From: an uncultured Desulfovibrio sp.
GTDB lineage: Bacteria > Desulfobacterota > Desulfovibrionia > Desulfovibrionales > Desulfovibrionaceae
DNA length: 64,000 bases
Assembly: GCA_944327285.1 (NCBI GenBank)
Contig: CALVHG010000002.1
Location: 29,577 to 93,576 of the forward strand
Reading direction: 5' to 3'
The notes under the pieces were generated by a model that was not told the DNA's origin, did no database searches, and worked only from the letters and a program-made list of their open reading frames with translations. Made by a program: the position numbers and the translations under genes. Below are positions 1 to 8,703 of this stretch, piece by piece. Every line of letters starts with the position of its first letter. The stretch's first letter is position 1.

Positions 1-613
1 TGCCGGATGCCGAACCGGACGCCAGCCGAAAGCCGACTTTTGGCCGCGCCAGCGCGAGGCGCGTCAGCCATTCCTGCGCGCGCTTGAATTCCGTGGCCGG
101 AGTCTTTAAAAACTTGAGACGGGCCGGAACATTGGCAAACAGATCCCGCACCTCGATGATGGTTCCCCGATGGAGCGCGGCGGGCCCTTCGCTGACACAG
201 CGGCCGAATTCCAGCTCCATATGCCAGGCTTCCGCGTCGCCGCCGTCGGTTGTCCGCGCGGCGGAGGTCAGGGAAAAGCGCGAGACAGAGGCAATGCTGG
301 GCAGGGCTTCGCCGCGGAAACCGTAGGAGCGTATCCGCTCCAGATCTTCCAGACTGGCAATCTTGCTGGTAGCATGCCGCGTCACGGCCAGCGACATTTC
401 CTCCCGGACAATGCCCGTGCCGTTGTCCTGTACCCGGATCAGCCCCTGACCGCCGTTGTCAAGACGGACATCAATCATGTCCGCTCCGGCGTCCAGGCTG
501 TTTTCCACCAGTTCCTTGACGACGCTGGCAGGACGTTCTACGACCTCCCCCGCGGCAATTTGATTACACAACTCAGGCGGCAAGAGACGAATATGACGAG
601 ACGACGCATTCAT
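1..613 (-). CDS. mutL: DNA mismatch repair protein MutL, N-terminal part (cut by window edge)
   Basis: Reading leftward from the ATG at 613, the frame stays open for 204 codons to the window edge, so only the GHKL ATPase half is present. The family motifs are in order: an N-box at about residues 15-42 with catalytic-type Glu34 and Asn38 ([23 protein letters not shown]), then DNGTGI at 63-68, TSKI, and [10 protein letters not shown]. MutL couples MutS mismatch recognition to downstream repair. The start codon lies inside the first codons of the divergent zinc-ribbon gene, so the two 5' ends overlap by 21 bp unless one of them starts further in. Identification is secure; the C-terminal dimerisation/endonuclease part is outside the window. 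Confidence 0.96.
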   Translation of the reverse strand, partial: MNASSRHIRLLPPELCNQIAAGEVVERPASVVKELVENSLDAGADMIDVRLDNGGQGLIRVQDNGTGIVREEMSLAVTRHATSKIASLEDLERIRSYGFRGEALPSIASVSRFSLTSAARTTDGGDAEAWHMELEFGRCVSEGPAALHRGTIIEVRDLFANVPARLKFLKTPATEFKRAQEWLTRLALARPKVGFRLASGSASG

Positions 614-1003
614 GGCGGCAGTGTAGCCGCCGGAACCACACCGCGCAAGAGCGGCATCCGCCCCTACGGCAAACGCCATCCCCTGCCCCGGCATTACAGA
701 CTGCGCCGGGAGCCGGCAAAAGGGGCCATCGAGGTTCCCCTTCTGCCCGAAGTGCGCCCCTTTGACGTTGATCTGCTCTATGTTGAATGCAGCCGTTGCG
801 GCGCGCCTGTCATGTGGGAAGGCAATCGCACCGCCCGGCTTCTTGAGGCTGCGGGCATCGATCCGCTGGAGCTGGACGCAAGCTGCCTGCTCATGACCGA
901 CGCCTGCCCCCTCTGCGGCGGCAAGGGCGCGTATACGGTGCAGATATACCGAATCGGCCGCAGCCCGGAAAAATTGCTCCCTCCCTTCTACGGCAATGCC
1001 TGA
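593..1003 (+). CDS. Small zinc-ribbon-like hypothetical protein
   Basis: This is a 136-residue protein beginning at ATG 593, preceded by AAGAGACGA as a weak ribosome site. The N-terminal 45 residues are rich in Arg/Lys/Pro. The C-terminal half carries paired cysteines at 66/69 (CSRC) and 105/108 (CPLC), with an extra Cys98, which suggests a zinc ribbon. The frame is open much further upstream (to 170), but that part is antisense to mutL and reads as a shadow, so the short start was chosen. Function is unknown. Divergent from mutL with overlapping 5' ends; an in-frame later start is possible but no clear one is visible. Confidence 0.7.
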   Translation: MTRRRIHGGSVAAGTTPRKSGIRPYGKRHPLPRHYRLRREPAKGAIEVPLLPEVRPFDVDLLYVECSRCGAPVMWEGNRTARLLEAAGIDPLELDASCLLMTDACPLCGGKGAYTVQIYRIGRSPEKLLPPFYGNA

Positions 1004-1408
1004 GTGAGAGGAGGAGCCCCCCTGCTGTCGATGCCCGCAAGGCTGCGCGTCACCTGGAAGCACGGTCTGCGACCGCGCGTCGCTGCCTGGCTCGCAAGGG
1101 ATTTTAACGCCCCTTCCTTCCCGCGTTTTGTCCGGGAAACTGCGCGGCCCCTTGCCGCAGATCTTTTCCATCGATGCTTGCCCCGGAGAGACAGAGAACA
1201 GCGTGAAGCCGGGGGCGGCAGGGCGCGTAAAAAGTTGTTTCCCCGACTTGCGGCTTCTCCTCGCAATTTCCCTCCGCTCAATGACGTTTTCTCCGACGCC
1301 GCATTCCTTGTCCGGCCCCTGATGTCTGCATGCGCGTTGTCGTCTTCCCGTTGCGGGGAACGGTTGTCGCAAGGAAGGCGGCAGGGGCTCCGTATTTCTT
1401 ATTGCTCT
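1004..1408. other. Gene-free stretch
   Basis: Open frames on both strands here (for example GTG 1004 to 1414) have no recognisable protein character: they are Arg/Pro-rich and lack ribosome sites. At 1022-1044 the minus strand holds a short motif, GGGCATCGACAGCAG with flanks, which recurs at 23130-23151 and 54028-54050. The stretch runs into a truncated family B repeat and then a family A repeat. Confidence 0.5.
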
Positions 1409-1450
1409 GAATAAAGCGCGTTGGGGGAAGGAGAGGAGATCCCTTCCCCC
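1409..1450 (+). repeat. Family B repeat, truncated copy
   Basis: GAATAAAGCGCG matches the left end of family B, followed directly by a short palindrome, GGGGGAAGG...CCCTTCCCCC. The G-rich middle is missing. It abuts the family A copy at 1451. Confidence 0.65.
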
Positions 1451-1598
1451 TAGAGCATTTTTAGTTTGAAACGCTGTGCGTTTCAAACCATACGGCCTGT
1501 CGTTTCGCGGAAAAAACGCGGTTTTTCCGCTTACTTTGGGCCGGGCGGCGCTGTGCCGCCGCCTCGCGTTTCACCTTTTTCAAAGTTGAAACGCTCTA
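1451..1598 (+). repeat. Family A repeat, full copy
   Basis: 148 bp from TAGAGCATTTTTAG to GAAACGCTCTA with all four hairpins present. It ends 39 bp before the cbiA start, so the promoter of that gene lies in or upstream of the repeat; the repeat end creates TAGAAT, a possible -10 element. Confidence 0.9.
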
Positions 1599-1637
1599 GA
1601 ATATCTCTTACCAACCGAACACCATTGAGTCTCGCCG

Positions 1638-3101
1638 ATGATTCCATCCTTATTGCTGGCCGGGGCTTCCAGCAACGCGGGCAAGACGGTCACGATGGCG
1701 GCCCTGTTATGTGCGCTTCAGGCACGGGGTTTTGCTGTGCGTCCTGCCAAGACGGGCCCGGACTATATTGACGCCGCCTGGCATACGGCGTTGTGCGGCG
1801 CGGCTTCCGTCAATCTCGACACGTGGATGGCGGCGGGCGGCCCGCCTGATGCGCGCCCACTGTCTTCGCGGGCGCTGCGCGCGCGGCTGGCGAGCGTGCG
1901 GGAGCGGCTGGCGGAAGACTGCGGCGGGGAATCTCTGCTGCTGGTCGAGGGAGCCATGGGACTTTTTGACGGCGCGGCCGGCCCGGATGGCGGCGGCGAC
2001 GGTTCCTCTGCCCGACTGGCGGCCCTGTGCGCTATGCCTGTCGTGTTGCTGATCAATGTGCGCGGCATGGGGCAGTCGGCCGCGGCGCTGGCCGAGGGCT
2101 TTTTTCGCTTTCGTCCGTCATGGATGAAACAGCGCAGATTGAAATTTCTTGGCGTCATATGCACGCATGTGGGGAGCGAGCGTCATGCGGCGCTGCTGCG
2201 GGACGCTTTTGCGCCGCTGGAGCGACGTCATGACATTCCATTGCTGGGCTGCCTGCCGCGCGCGGGCGCTCCGGATATTGCCTCGCGTCATCTGGGGCTG
2301 ATACAGGCGCAGGAGGCGGCGGAAGGACTGGATCGGGACGCGCTGGGGCGCTGGCTGGAAGAGCATGTGCGCCTGGATGAGATTCTGCGGCGTCTGGGGC
2401 TGCCCGCGCGGGTCGAGAAGAAGTCGCAGGCGTCCGTTCCGCCCAAGCCGACGGCGCGGGCGCGGCGGCACGGGCCCGTTGTGGCCATTGCGCGCGACAA
2501 AGCCTTTTCTTTTTTGTATGCGGATTTGCCGCCCCTGCTGCGTCGGCTGGGGGCTGAAGTCCGTTTTTTTTCTCCCCTGCGGGAGCGGCTGCCTGCCTGC
2601 GACGGGCTGTATCTGCCCGGCGGTTATCCTGAATTGTATGGCGCGGAGCTGGCGGCCAACGTGCCGTTGCGGGAAGACGTGCGCCGGGCTGTGCGGGAGG
2701 ATGCGCTGCCTGTGCATGGCGAATGCGGCGGCTATCTCTATCTGATGCGTCGTCTGCGACTTGGCGACGGCACGGAAATTCCATTTTGCGATCTGCTGCC
2801 GCTGGAGGCGGCTTTGCGCGAGCGGCGCGTGGCGCTCGGCTACAGGGCGGCATGCGCGCGGCCCGGCTGGTTGCCGGACACGGAGGGCGCGTCGCTCTGG
2901 CTGCGCGGCCATGAGTTTCATTATGCCGAGCTGCTGACGCCGATAGCGCCGGAAGAGGCGTTGTGGCAAAGCTATGATGCCGCCGGGCGGAGCCTGGGAC
3001 CTGAGGGGTGCCGCCGCGGTCGTGTCAGCGGCACATGGCTGCATGCCTATCCTCAGGGGGCGCTGGCCTTCTGGCGGGCCTGGCTTCGTCTGCTGCGTTG
3101 A
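1638..3101 (+). CDS. cbiA: Cobyrinate a,c-diamide synthase (CbiA/CobB family)
   Basis: 487 residues, the usual length for the family. It amidates side chains a and c of (hydrogeno)cobyrinic acid using glutamine and ATP during cobalamin synthesis. The N-terminal dethiobiotin-synthetase-like domain has a P-loop (GASSNAGKT, residues 9-17) and the substrate loop KTGPDYID. The C-terminal class I glutamine amidotransferase domain has the nucleophile Cys363 in HGECGGYLYL and a late RGHEFHYAE segment. It is followed by cbiC, also a cobalamin gene, with a family A repeat between them. Whether the product is the CbiA (cobalt-early) or CobB (cobalt-late) form cannot be told from sequence; the CbiA-type is expected in this group. 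Confidence 0.95.
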   Translation: MIPSLLLAGASSNAGKTVTMAALLCALQARGFAVRPAKTGPDYIDAAWHTALCGAASVNLDTWMAAGGPPDARPLSSRALRARLASVRERLAEDCGGESLLLVEGAMGLFDGAAGPDGGGDGSSARLAALCAMPVVLLINVRGMGQSAAALAEGFFRFRPSWMKQRRLKFLGVICTHVGSERHAALLRDAFAPLERRHDIPLLGCLPRAGAPDIASRHLGLIQAQEAAEGLDRDALGRWLEEHVRLDEILRRLGLPARVEKKSQASVPPKPTARARRHGPVVAIARDKAFSFLYADLPPLLRRLGAEVRFFSPLRERLPACDGLYLPGGYPELYGAELAANVPLREDVRRAVREDALPVHGECGGYLYLMRRLRLGDGTEIPFCDLLPLEAALRERRVALGYRAACARPGWLPDTEGASLWLRGHEFHYAELLTPIAPEEALWQSYDAAGRSLGPEGCRRGRVSGTWLHAYPQGALAFWRAWLRLLR

Positions 3102-3103
3102 CA

Positions 3104-3250
3104 CTAAAGCATTTTGCCTTTGAAAAAGCAGAAAGCAAGGCGGCGGTACAGCGCCGGCCCGCCAGAGGAACCGGAAAAAACCGGGCTTTTCGCGAAACAA
3201 CAGGCCGTAGGTTTGAAACGCTTTGCGCTTTAAACTGAAAAAGCGCTTTA
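3104..3250 (-). repeat. Family A repeat, diverged full copy
   Basis: Starts CTAAAGCATTTTGCC two bases after the cbiA stop and ends AAAGCGCTTTA. Several arms are degenerate compared with other copies, so this is probably an older copy. Confidence 0.8.
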
Positions 3251-3280
3251 TGAGTTCTGTTTGATGGAAGGAGACTTCTC

Positions 3281-3970
3281 ATGCCCATGCCGTCGGATAT
3301 TGTTCTTGATGCCGCTTCTGATCCCCATGGGATTGAAGCCCGTTCCTTTGCCCTGATCGATGCCGAAATTCCTGAACCTCGGCCTTTTTCCGGGGCGCTG
3401 TGGACGGTTGCGCGACGCTGCATCCATACGCTGGGCGATGTGGCTGTTGCGACGGAGCTTCGTTTGTCTGCGGAAGGGCTGGCACGCGGGCTTGCGGCGC
3501 TGCGGCACGGTTGCACGATCTTTACGGATACGCGCATGGCGGCGGCAGGGATGCCGCAGCGCCGTCTGGGCCCGCTGGGGGTGACGGTGGAATCCATGAT
3601 GGCCGTGCCTTGTCTGGAGGAAGTGGCCGCCAATGCTGGCGTGACGCGCGCGCGGGCCGCCGTGGAACTCCTCGCGCCGCGGATGGGGGGCCAGATTGTG
3701 GTGATCGGCAATGCTCCCACGGCGCTGCTGGCGCTGCTGGAATATCTGGACGGCATGCCGGAAGACAGTCCTTCTGTACCGGCGCTCATTGTGGGAATGC
3801 CCGTGGGCTTTGTAAATGCCGCTCAGTCCAAGGAGTGGTTGCACCGGACGCGCTGGCCACACTTTACGCTGCTGGGACGCAAGGGGGGGTCCGCTGTGGC
3901 GGCCGCTTGTGTGAATGCGCTGGCAGAGCTGGCGCTTTCGGAGGATGCTTCGGCCGCCTCGAAAAGTTAG
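3281..3970 (+). CDS. cbiC: Precorrin-8X / cobalt-precorrin-8 methylmutase
   Basis: 229 residues, a full-length CbiC/CobH. The enzyme moves the methyl group from C-11 to C-12 of the corrin ring to give (hydrogeno)cobyrinic acid, the substrate of the neighbouring cbiA product. Visible signatures are RCIHTLGD with the catalytic-type His49, FTDTRM, the IGNAPTAL loop and GFVNAAQSKE near the C terminus. The start at 3281 is preceded by AAGGAG with good spacing. It lies 180 bp downstream of cbiA on the same strand, with a family A repeat filling the gap, so co-transcription is likely only if the repeat does not terminate. Confidence 0.95.
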   Translation: MPMPSDIVLDAASDPHGIEARSFALIDAEIPEPRPFSGALWTVARRCIHTLGDVAVATELRLSAEGLARGLAALRHGCTIFTDTRMAAAGMPQRRLGPLGVTVESMMAVPCLEEVAANAGVTRARAAVELLAPRMGGQIVVIGNAPTALLALLEYLDGMPEDSPSVPALIVGMPVGFVNAAQSKEWLHRTRWPHFTLLGRKGGSAVAAACVNALAELALSEDASAASKS

Positions 3971-4100
3971 ACTCGCAGTGCTGGCCGCGGGGCGTTCTGT
4001 TTGTTTCTTGTGAAACATGCATCCAGAGCGAGGTGGCTGCGCAGAGCCCTTGTGTGGGGTGTAGCGCACAATGCGGAGAGGATTTCCCCAGCATGAAATT

Positions 4101-4244
4101 TTAGAACGTTTCAACTTTGAAAAAGTGAAGCGCGAGGCGGCAGCACAGCGCCGCCCGGCCAAAAGTGAGCGGAAAAAACGTGTTCCCGCGAAACAACGGG
4201 CCGTATGGTTTGAAACGTGAAGCGTTTTAAATGAAATGTCTAGA
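4101..4244 (-). repeat. Family A repeat, full copy
   Basis: Starts TTAGAACGTTTCAACTTTG and ends AAATGTCTAGA. It lies between cbiC (+) and the end of sfsA (-), a convergent gap. A short element with GGCAGAG/CTCTGCC arms followed by TTTTTT (about 4260-4290) may serve as a terminator beside it. Confidence 0.85.
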
Positions 4245-4288
4245 TAGCAGTGACGGAAAGGCAGAGTTCGGACGGGGCTCTGCCTTTT

Positions 4289-5068
4289 TTAGCGATAATC
4301 TGGAGCAAGCGGCAGAAGGCCGCCGAGTTCAATGCCTTGCGGGCTGACGTGGGCTCGGTAAGGATACATCTCGACGCCTGCGCGGACAGCCTGAAGAAAA
4401 AGTTCGGCGTATGCGGGATCGATGACGGCGGCGGGCGCAAAGCAGCGACCGTCGGGGCGCTGCACAAGGTAGAACATGGCGGCGCGTTCCCCTGCGGCCA
4501 CAATGTCCATAAGCTCGCGCAAATGCTTCTGTCCGCGTTCGCTGGCGGCGTCGGGAAAGAGCGCCTGATCATCTTCTACCATAGTGACGTTCTTACACTC
4601 TACCCAGAGAGGCGGCAGGGAGGGGCCTGTCAAACAGGCGTCCAGACGGCTGTTGCCGCGGCGCGCTTCCCGGCGGCATTCCGTATACCCTTGCGCAAAA
4701 TCCAGACGGCCGGCCCGAAAGGCGGCTTCCAGCATCTTGTTGGGGATAGCCGTGTTGACGCCGACCCAGAAGCCGTGCAGTCCGGGAAAGGGGGCCTCCG
4801 GCGTCGGAGGCGTGTCTGTCGGCAGGGCGCGGTCTTCCAGCCAGACGGCTTCCTGCGTGTAGGGGAGCTTGCGGGCGGGGTTGGCGGCCGGGGATGCCAG
4901 CAGGGGCGCGCCGGGGCGCGTCAGGCCCAGCATGCTGCCGGAGTTGTTGCTGTGCACCCAGACAGGCTGACCGTCTTTTTCCATCAGAACGCTGAAACGC
5001 TTGTGACGTTGGCGGAATCGGCCCACAATGCAGGCGGGAGGCAGGGGAAGGAGCGGAGAACTGGACAT
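4289..5068 (-). CDS. sfsA: SfsA family DNA/RNA nuclease-like protein
   Basis: From ATG 5068 the product is 259 residues. It matches SfsA (sugar fermentation stimulation protein) in layout: an OB-like N-terminal part ([24 protein letters not shown]), then the nuclease-like core with VNTAIPNKM, a G-x-SRLD motif and VECKNVTM, the E-x-K signature of the PD-(D/E)xK superfamily. The longer frame to 5143 was rejected because its first 25 residues lack family character. The cellular role is still uncertain in all organisms. It is divergent from the aminotransferase gene, with about 116 bp between starts. Confidence 0.9.
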   Translation of the reverse strand: MSSSPLLPLPPACIVGRFRQRHKRFSVLMEKDGQPVWVHSNNSGSMLGLTRPGAPLLASPAANPARKLPYTQEAVWLEDRALPTDTPPTPEAPFPGLHGFWVGVNTAIPNKMLEAAFRAGRLDFAQGYTECRREARRGNSRLDACLTGPSLPPLWVECKNVTMVEDDQALFPDAASERGQKHLRELMDIVAAGERAAMFYLVQRPDGRCFAPAAVIDPAYAELFLQAVRAGVEMYPYRAHVSPQGIELGGLLPLAPDYR

Positions 5069-5184
5069 GGCAGAACGCGGGCTGGAAAGGGTACGTTTAC
5101 AGGCTACGGGCAAACTGCTACATGTTTTGCACATGCAATGCAAGGCGCGCGTCGTGGCGCGCCGTCACCCAAGGAGCCCTTTTC

Positions 5185-6375
5185 ATGCAGATTTCCGAAC
5201 GCCTGCGCAGCATCAAGCCGTCGTTGACGCTCAGCGTCAACAGCCGTGCCCTGGAGCTGAAGTCGCAGGGAGTTGCCGTTACCAGTCTGGCCGTGGGGGA
5301 ACCGGATTTCCCTACTCCGAAGCATATCTGCGAGGCCGCCAAGGCCGCCATTGACGATAATTTCTGCCGCTATACGGCCGTTCCCGGCATTCCCGAACTG
5401 CGCGCGGCGGCCGGCGCGTACTTTGAGCGCGTTTACGGCGTCCCCGTGCCCGGCGAATCCATTGTCATTGGCGCGGGTGGCAAGCATTGTCTGTATAATT
5501 TTATGCAGGCAACCATTAATCCCGGTGACGAAGTTCTCATTCCGGCGCCCTACTGGCTGAGCTATCCCGACATGGTCATGCTGGCCGGGGGCGTGCCTGT
5601 GCCGGTGGCCGCTTCGGCGGAACAGCATTTCAAGGTGACGCCGGCCATGCTGGATGCGCATTGCGGCCCCCGTACCCGCCTGCTGATTCTCAATTCCCCC
5701 AGCAATCCCACGGGGGCTGTGTATACCCGCGAAGAGTTCGACGCTATCATGGACTGGGCCATGAAGCGCGGTATTTTCGTGTTGTCCGACGAAATTTATG
5801 ATCAGCTGGTGTTTGCCCCCGCGGTCATGAGCAGCGCCATTTCCTGGTTCGCCCGGTATCCCGAACAGGTGGCCGTGCTGAACGGATTGTCCAAGAGCTT
5901 TGCCATGACCGGCTGGCGCGTAGGTTTTCTGGCGGCGCATCCCGAACTCATCAAAAAGATTTCTTCCATGCAGGGGCACAGCACGTCCAACATCTGCTCC
6001 ATTGCGCAGAAGGCCGCGCTGGCGGCGCTGACGGGCCCCATGGATTGTTTGGACGAAATGCGGGCCGCCTTCCAGCGGCGGCGCGATATGGCCATGGATA
6101 TCATCGCGTCGTGGCCCTGGGCTGTCTGCCCTCGTCCTGACGGCGCTTTTTATCTTTTTGTTGATGTGCATCGCTGCTATGGCGGCTCGGTGGCAAATTC
6201 CACGGAATTGTGCACGCGCTTGCTGGATGAGGCGCATGTGGCGCTGGTGCCGGGCGCGGCCTTTGGCGATGATCGGTGCATCCGCTTTTCTTATGCCGTG
6301 GCGGACGACGTGCTGCGCGACGCGCTGGAGCGCGTGGGCGCGGTGCTGAAGACGCTTGCGGCGGAAGCGCGATAG
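5185..6375 (+). CDS. Pyridoxal-phosphate aminotransferase, aspartate aminotransferase type (class I, fold type I)
   Basis: 396 residues from ATG 5185, which has AAGGAG 8 bases upstream; the upstream extension to 5122 has no family content. The family landmarks are NSPSNPTGAVY (contacts the cofactor ring and substrate carboxylate), the SDEIYDQL stretch, the Schiff-base lysine Lys237 in LSKSFAMTGWRVG, and the C-terminal IRFSYA arginine that binds the alpha-carboxylate. It most resembles bacterial class Ib aspartate/prephenate aminotransferases. Substrate preference cannot be read from sequence. The stop codon TAG (6373-6375) is also the first three bases of a family A repeat. Confidence 0.92.
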   Translation: MQISERLRSIKPSLTLSVNSRALELKSQGVAVTSLAVGEPDFPTPKHICEAAKAAIDDNFCRYTAVPGIPELRAAAGAYFERVYGVPVPGESIVIGAGGKHCLYNFMQATINPGDEVLIPAPYWLSYPDMVMLAGGVPVPVAASAEQHFKVTPAMLDAHCGPRTRLLILNSPSNPTGAVYTREEFDAIMDWAMKRGIFVLSDEIYDQLVFAPAVMSSAISWFARYPEQVAVLNGLSKSFAMTGWRVGFLAAHPELIKKISSMQGHSTSNICSIAQKAALAALTGPMDCLDEMRAAFQRRRDMAMDIIASWPWAVCPRPDGAFYLFVDVHRCYGGSVANSTELCTRLLDEAHVALVPGAAFGDDRCIRFSYAVADDVLRDALERVGAVLKTLAAEAR

Positions 6376-6519
6376 CGTTTTGCCTTTGAGGAAGGCAAAA
6401 CGCGAGGCGGCTGCACAGCGCCGCCCGACCCAAAGCGTGCGGAAAAACCGCGTTTTTTCCGTGAAACGACAGGCCGTATGGTTTGAAATGCAAAGCATTT
6501 CAAACTGAAAATGTTCTAG
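6373..6519 (-). repeat. Family A repeat, full copy supplying a stop codon
   Basis: Its TAG is the aminotransferase stop. The tail hairpin reads GCGTTTTGCC / GGCAAAACGC, a fully paired variant of the GCGTTTCACC / GGTGAAACGC arms seen elsewhere. Confidence 0.92.
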
Positions 6520-6605
6520 TCTGTCTGGAGACGGAGCGGTTGCGCCCTGCGCGCAGCCGCTCCTGCGTGCCCCTGATGGGGAAAAGCAAACAACCGGGAG
6601 CAATC

Positions 6606-7772
6606 TTGCTGCGAAGAGTTTTGGCGGGAGTCGGTCTTGCCCTGGGGATGCTTGTCAGTCCCTGCGGCGTGTCAGCGGCTGTTTCGGTCGGATCGGCCGG
6701 GAATGTCGCGTCTCCTCCAACGGCCGGAGAGCCGGGTAAAGCCCCCGGCATAAATGAAAGCTCCTCTTCCCTGGGGCTGGACAATGCCCTGGGAGAACCC
6801 CGCGTCTCGCGGCGCATGACAAAAATTTACGGCGGCCCCGTGACTATTACGCCGCCGACTATCACCATGCCTGTGGTGCAGACGCCGCAGGTCAGCGCGC
6901 CGCGCGTCCCCTCGCCCGCCGCCCCGCAGATCGCGGAACCGGTGCCCGGCACAACCGGCAGAATTGCCGCCGTGGCGGCAGCCAGAGAATGGCGACAGCT
7001 GGAGCCTGGGCTGGAATACGGCGAGTTCCCCTTTATTGCCACCCCTTACGAAGCGCCTACCGGCGAGGCTCGTCCTCCGCGGGCAACGCTGCGCGTTGTG
7101 CGTATTGATCCCGCTCAGTTTGAATTTGTTCTCTGCGCGGCCTCGGATGGCGGCGTTCCCCTGCCGCTTGGGCGCTGGGCAGACCATGAGCATCTGGTGG
7201 CGGCCATTAACGCCAGCATGTATCTGCCGGATGGGCGCACAAGCACCGGCTATCTTCGCGAAGGCGACCATGTGAACAATGCCCGCCACGGCGGGCGACT
7301 CGGAGCGTATTTTCTGGCCGGGCCCGACGCCCTGGCGCGGGCGGCGGGAGCCCCGCCAGCGCTCGTGCTGGACGGTACGCGCATCAAGATGGATGTCTTC
7401 GAGCGGCATTACCGGCTGGTTGCTCAGAATTTCCGTATGATCGGCGAGGATCGGCGTATCGTCTGGGCTTCGGACAGCCGCCCGGTTGCTGTCGCCGCCG
7501 TGGCGCAGACTGGCGACGGGCGCATCCTTTTTCTGCACTGCCGCCAACCCGTGGAACCCTATGTGCTGGCGCAGCGCCTGCTGAATTTGCCGCTGGATGT
7601 GCGCACCGTCATGTACGTGGAGGGCGGAGCGCAGGCCGGTCTGCTGCTGCGTTCCGGGGGAATGCTGATGGAGCTTTATGGCCGCAGCGCCGCCGCTATT
7701 TTGCTGGGCGATCCCCCCGCGCCGTCCCTGCCCAATGTGCTGGGTATTCGTCGGCGGGCCGCGACAAGATAG
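6606..7772 (+). CDS. Exported phosphodiester glycosidase-like (NAGPA/DUF2233) protein
   Basis: The TTG at 6606 has GGGAG five bases upstream and gives 388 residues with a clean signal peptide (LLRRVLAGVGLALGML...GVSA-A). The ATG at 6576 is in frame but has no ribosome site, so the TTG was preferred. After a Pro/Thr-rich linker (to about residue 120) comes a domain resembling the phosphodiester glycosidase / NAGPA family: RVVRIDPAQFEF, AINASMYLPDG, a central Gly-rich strand, and a late MYVEGGAQAGLLLRSGG segment. The family hydrolyses or binds sugar phosphodiesters in cell envelopes; substrate here is unknown. It sits alone between a family A repeat and the desulfoferrodoxin leader. Confidence 0.78.
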   Translation: MLRRVLAGVGLALGMLVSPCGVSAAVSVGSAGNVASPPTAGEPGKAPGINESSSSLGLDNALGEPRVSRRMTKIYGGPVTITPPTITMPVVQTPQVSAPRVPSPAAPQIAEPVPGTTGRIAAVAAAREWRQLEPGLEYGEFPFIATPYEAPTGEARPPRATLRVVRIDPAQFEFVLCAASDGGVPLPLGRWADHEHLVAAINASMYLPDGRTSTGYLREGDHVNNARHGGRLGAYFLAGPDALARAAGAPPALVLDGTRIKMDVFERHYRLVAQNFRMIGEDRRIVWASDSRPVAVAAVAQTGDGRILFLHCRQPVEPYVLAQRLLNLPLDVRTVMYVEGGAQAGLLLRSGGMLMELYGRSAAAILLGDPPAPSLPNVLGIRRRAATR

Positions 7773-7795
7773 CGGGAAAAATGATCGGAGCCCCC

Positions 7796-7823
7796 TTGAC
7801 TTATTGCACAGGATTCCTAATTC
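7796..7823 (+). promoter_or_regulatory. Possible promoter and operator of the superoxide reductase cluster
   Basis: TTGACT, then 16 bases, then TAATTC. The -10 region overlaps an imperfect dyad, CAGGATT-cct-AATTCTG, that could bind a regulator. It leaves a leader of about 140 nt before the desulfoferrodoxin start. This is pattern only. Confidence 0.4.
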
Positions 7824-7971
7824 TGGGCAGGACCGGAAAGTTCCTGGATTTTTCTGGTCCGAGGACGGAAAACTCCCTCCTCCAAAACGCCCTTTTGGGC
7901 TCATTAAGACTGACAGCCGCACTGTGCGGCATGACGGCAATGCCTGCCGATAAACAAAGAGAGGTATTCTC

Positions 7972-8352
7972 ATGGCCGAAAAGCTCGATATCTTCAAATG
8001 CATGAAGTGCGGTAACGTGGTGGAAGTCCTGCACGGCGGTTGCGACAGCATGACCTGCTGTGGCGAAGCCATGAAGCACATGAAGGAAGGCGCGACCGAC
8101 GGCGCGCTGGAAAAGCACGTGCCCGTCATTGAAAAGATTGACGGCGGCTATAAGGTGACGGTGGGCAGCGTTGCCCATCCCATGACCGAGGAACACTACA
8201 TTCCGTGGATCGAGCTCATTGCCGACGGCCAGAGCCTGATGGCCTTCCTTAAGCCCGGCGATAAGCCTGAAGCCGTGTTCAAGACGGATGCCGCCAAGGT
8301 GACGGCCCGCGAATACTGCAATCTGCACGGCGTGTGGAAGGCCGAAAACTAG
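7972..8352 (+). CDS. dfx: Desulfoferrodoxin (class I superoxide reductase)
   Basis: 126 residues, the standard length. It reduces superoxide to hydrogen peroxide without making oxygen, using electrons from rubredoxin. The N-terminal desulforedoxin-like centre I has Cys10, Cys13, Cys29 and Cys30. The catalytic centre II ligands are all present at the family positions: His49, His69, His75, Cys116 and His119, together with the functional Glu47-Lys48 pair. An AGAGAGG ribosome site precedes the start. It is the first gene of a cluster with rubredoxin and the flavodiiron oxidase. Confidence 0.98.
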   Translation: MAEKLDIFKCMKCGNVVEVLHGGCDSMTCCGEAMKHMKEGATDGALEKHVPVIEKIDGGYKVTVGSVAHPMTEEHYIPWIELIADGQSLMAFLKPGDKPEAVFKTDAAKVTAREYCNLHGVWKAEN

Positions 8353-8427
8353 CGGGCTTCTTCCCCTTTTCGCGGGGAGTCCGGCCGGCAGGTCTGGCAT
8401 CAGGAAGAAAAATTCTGTATATATACC

Positions 8428-8447
8428 GGCAGCGGTTTGTCGCTGCC
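8428..8447 (+). promoter_or_regulatory. Small hairpin between desulfoferrodoxin and rubredoxin
   Basis: GGCAGCG and CGCTGCC pair around a GTTTGT loop, 38 bp before the rubredoxin start. There is no T-run, so it may be a processing or partial attenuation site rather than a terminator. Confidence 0.4.
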
Positions 8448-8484
8448 CTGAAAAAATGACAGTTTCACCCCCAAGGAGTGACAC

Positions 8485-8622
8485 ATGGAAAAGTACGTAT
8501 GCGGCGTGTGCGGTTATGAATATGATCCTGCGGAACATGACAACGTGCCCTTTGATCAGCTGCCTGACGACTGGACCTGCCCTGTCTGTGGCGTAGGCAA
8601 GGATCAGTTCTCTGCCGCCTAG
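8485..8622 (+). CDS. rub: Rubredoxin, short 45-residue type
   Basis: 45 residues with the two iron-binding CxxCG pairs at 6/9 ([10 protein letters not shown]) and 32/35 (CPVCGVGK). The loop between them is shortened compared with the usual 52-residue rubredoxins, as in the D. desulfuricans protein. AAGGAG precedes the ATG. The protein passes single electrons to both neighbours: desulfoferrodoxin (superoxide reduction) and the flavodiiron oxidase (oxygen reduction). Confidence 0.98.
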   Translation: MEKYVCGVCGYEYDPAEHDNVPFDQLPDDWTCPVCGVGKDQFSAA

Positions 8623-8703
8623 GGATTTTCCCGCATCCTTTTTTCTGCCCTGCCGATGACTTCTTTCATTGGCGGGGCAGACCATTTTTTCATGGAGACT
8701 TCA

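Noticed and set aside
1004-1414. 136-codon open frame directly after the zinc-ribbon gene
   Set aside because: Starts at a GTG on the preceding stop, is Arg/Pro-rich without recognisable domains, and the antisense frame is equally open; typical of non-coding GC-rich DNA.
1451-1598. Family A copies as short protein genes (recurring frames reading [21 protein letters not shown] and similar)
   Set aside because: The frames appear only because the repeat is open in several phases; they have no ribosome sites, differ in length at each copy, and the conserved property is base pairing rather than codons.
1400-1637. Cobalamin riboswitch upstream of cbiA, and likewise upstream of nrdJ (61537-61646)
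   Set aside because: No B12-box sequence or expected junction elements are seen; the space before cbiA is taken by repeats and that before nrdJ holds only a short GGGGAAG/CTTCCCC hairpin.
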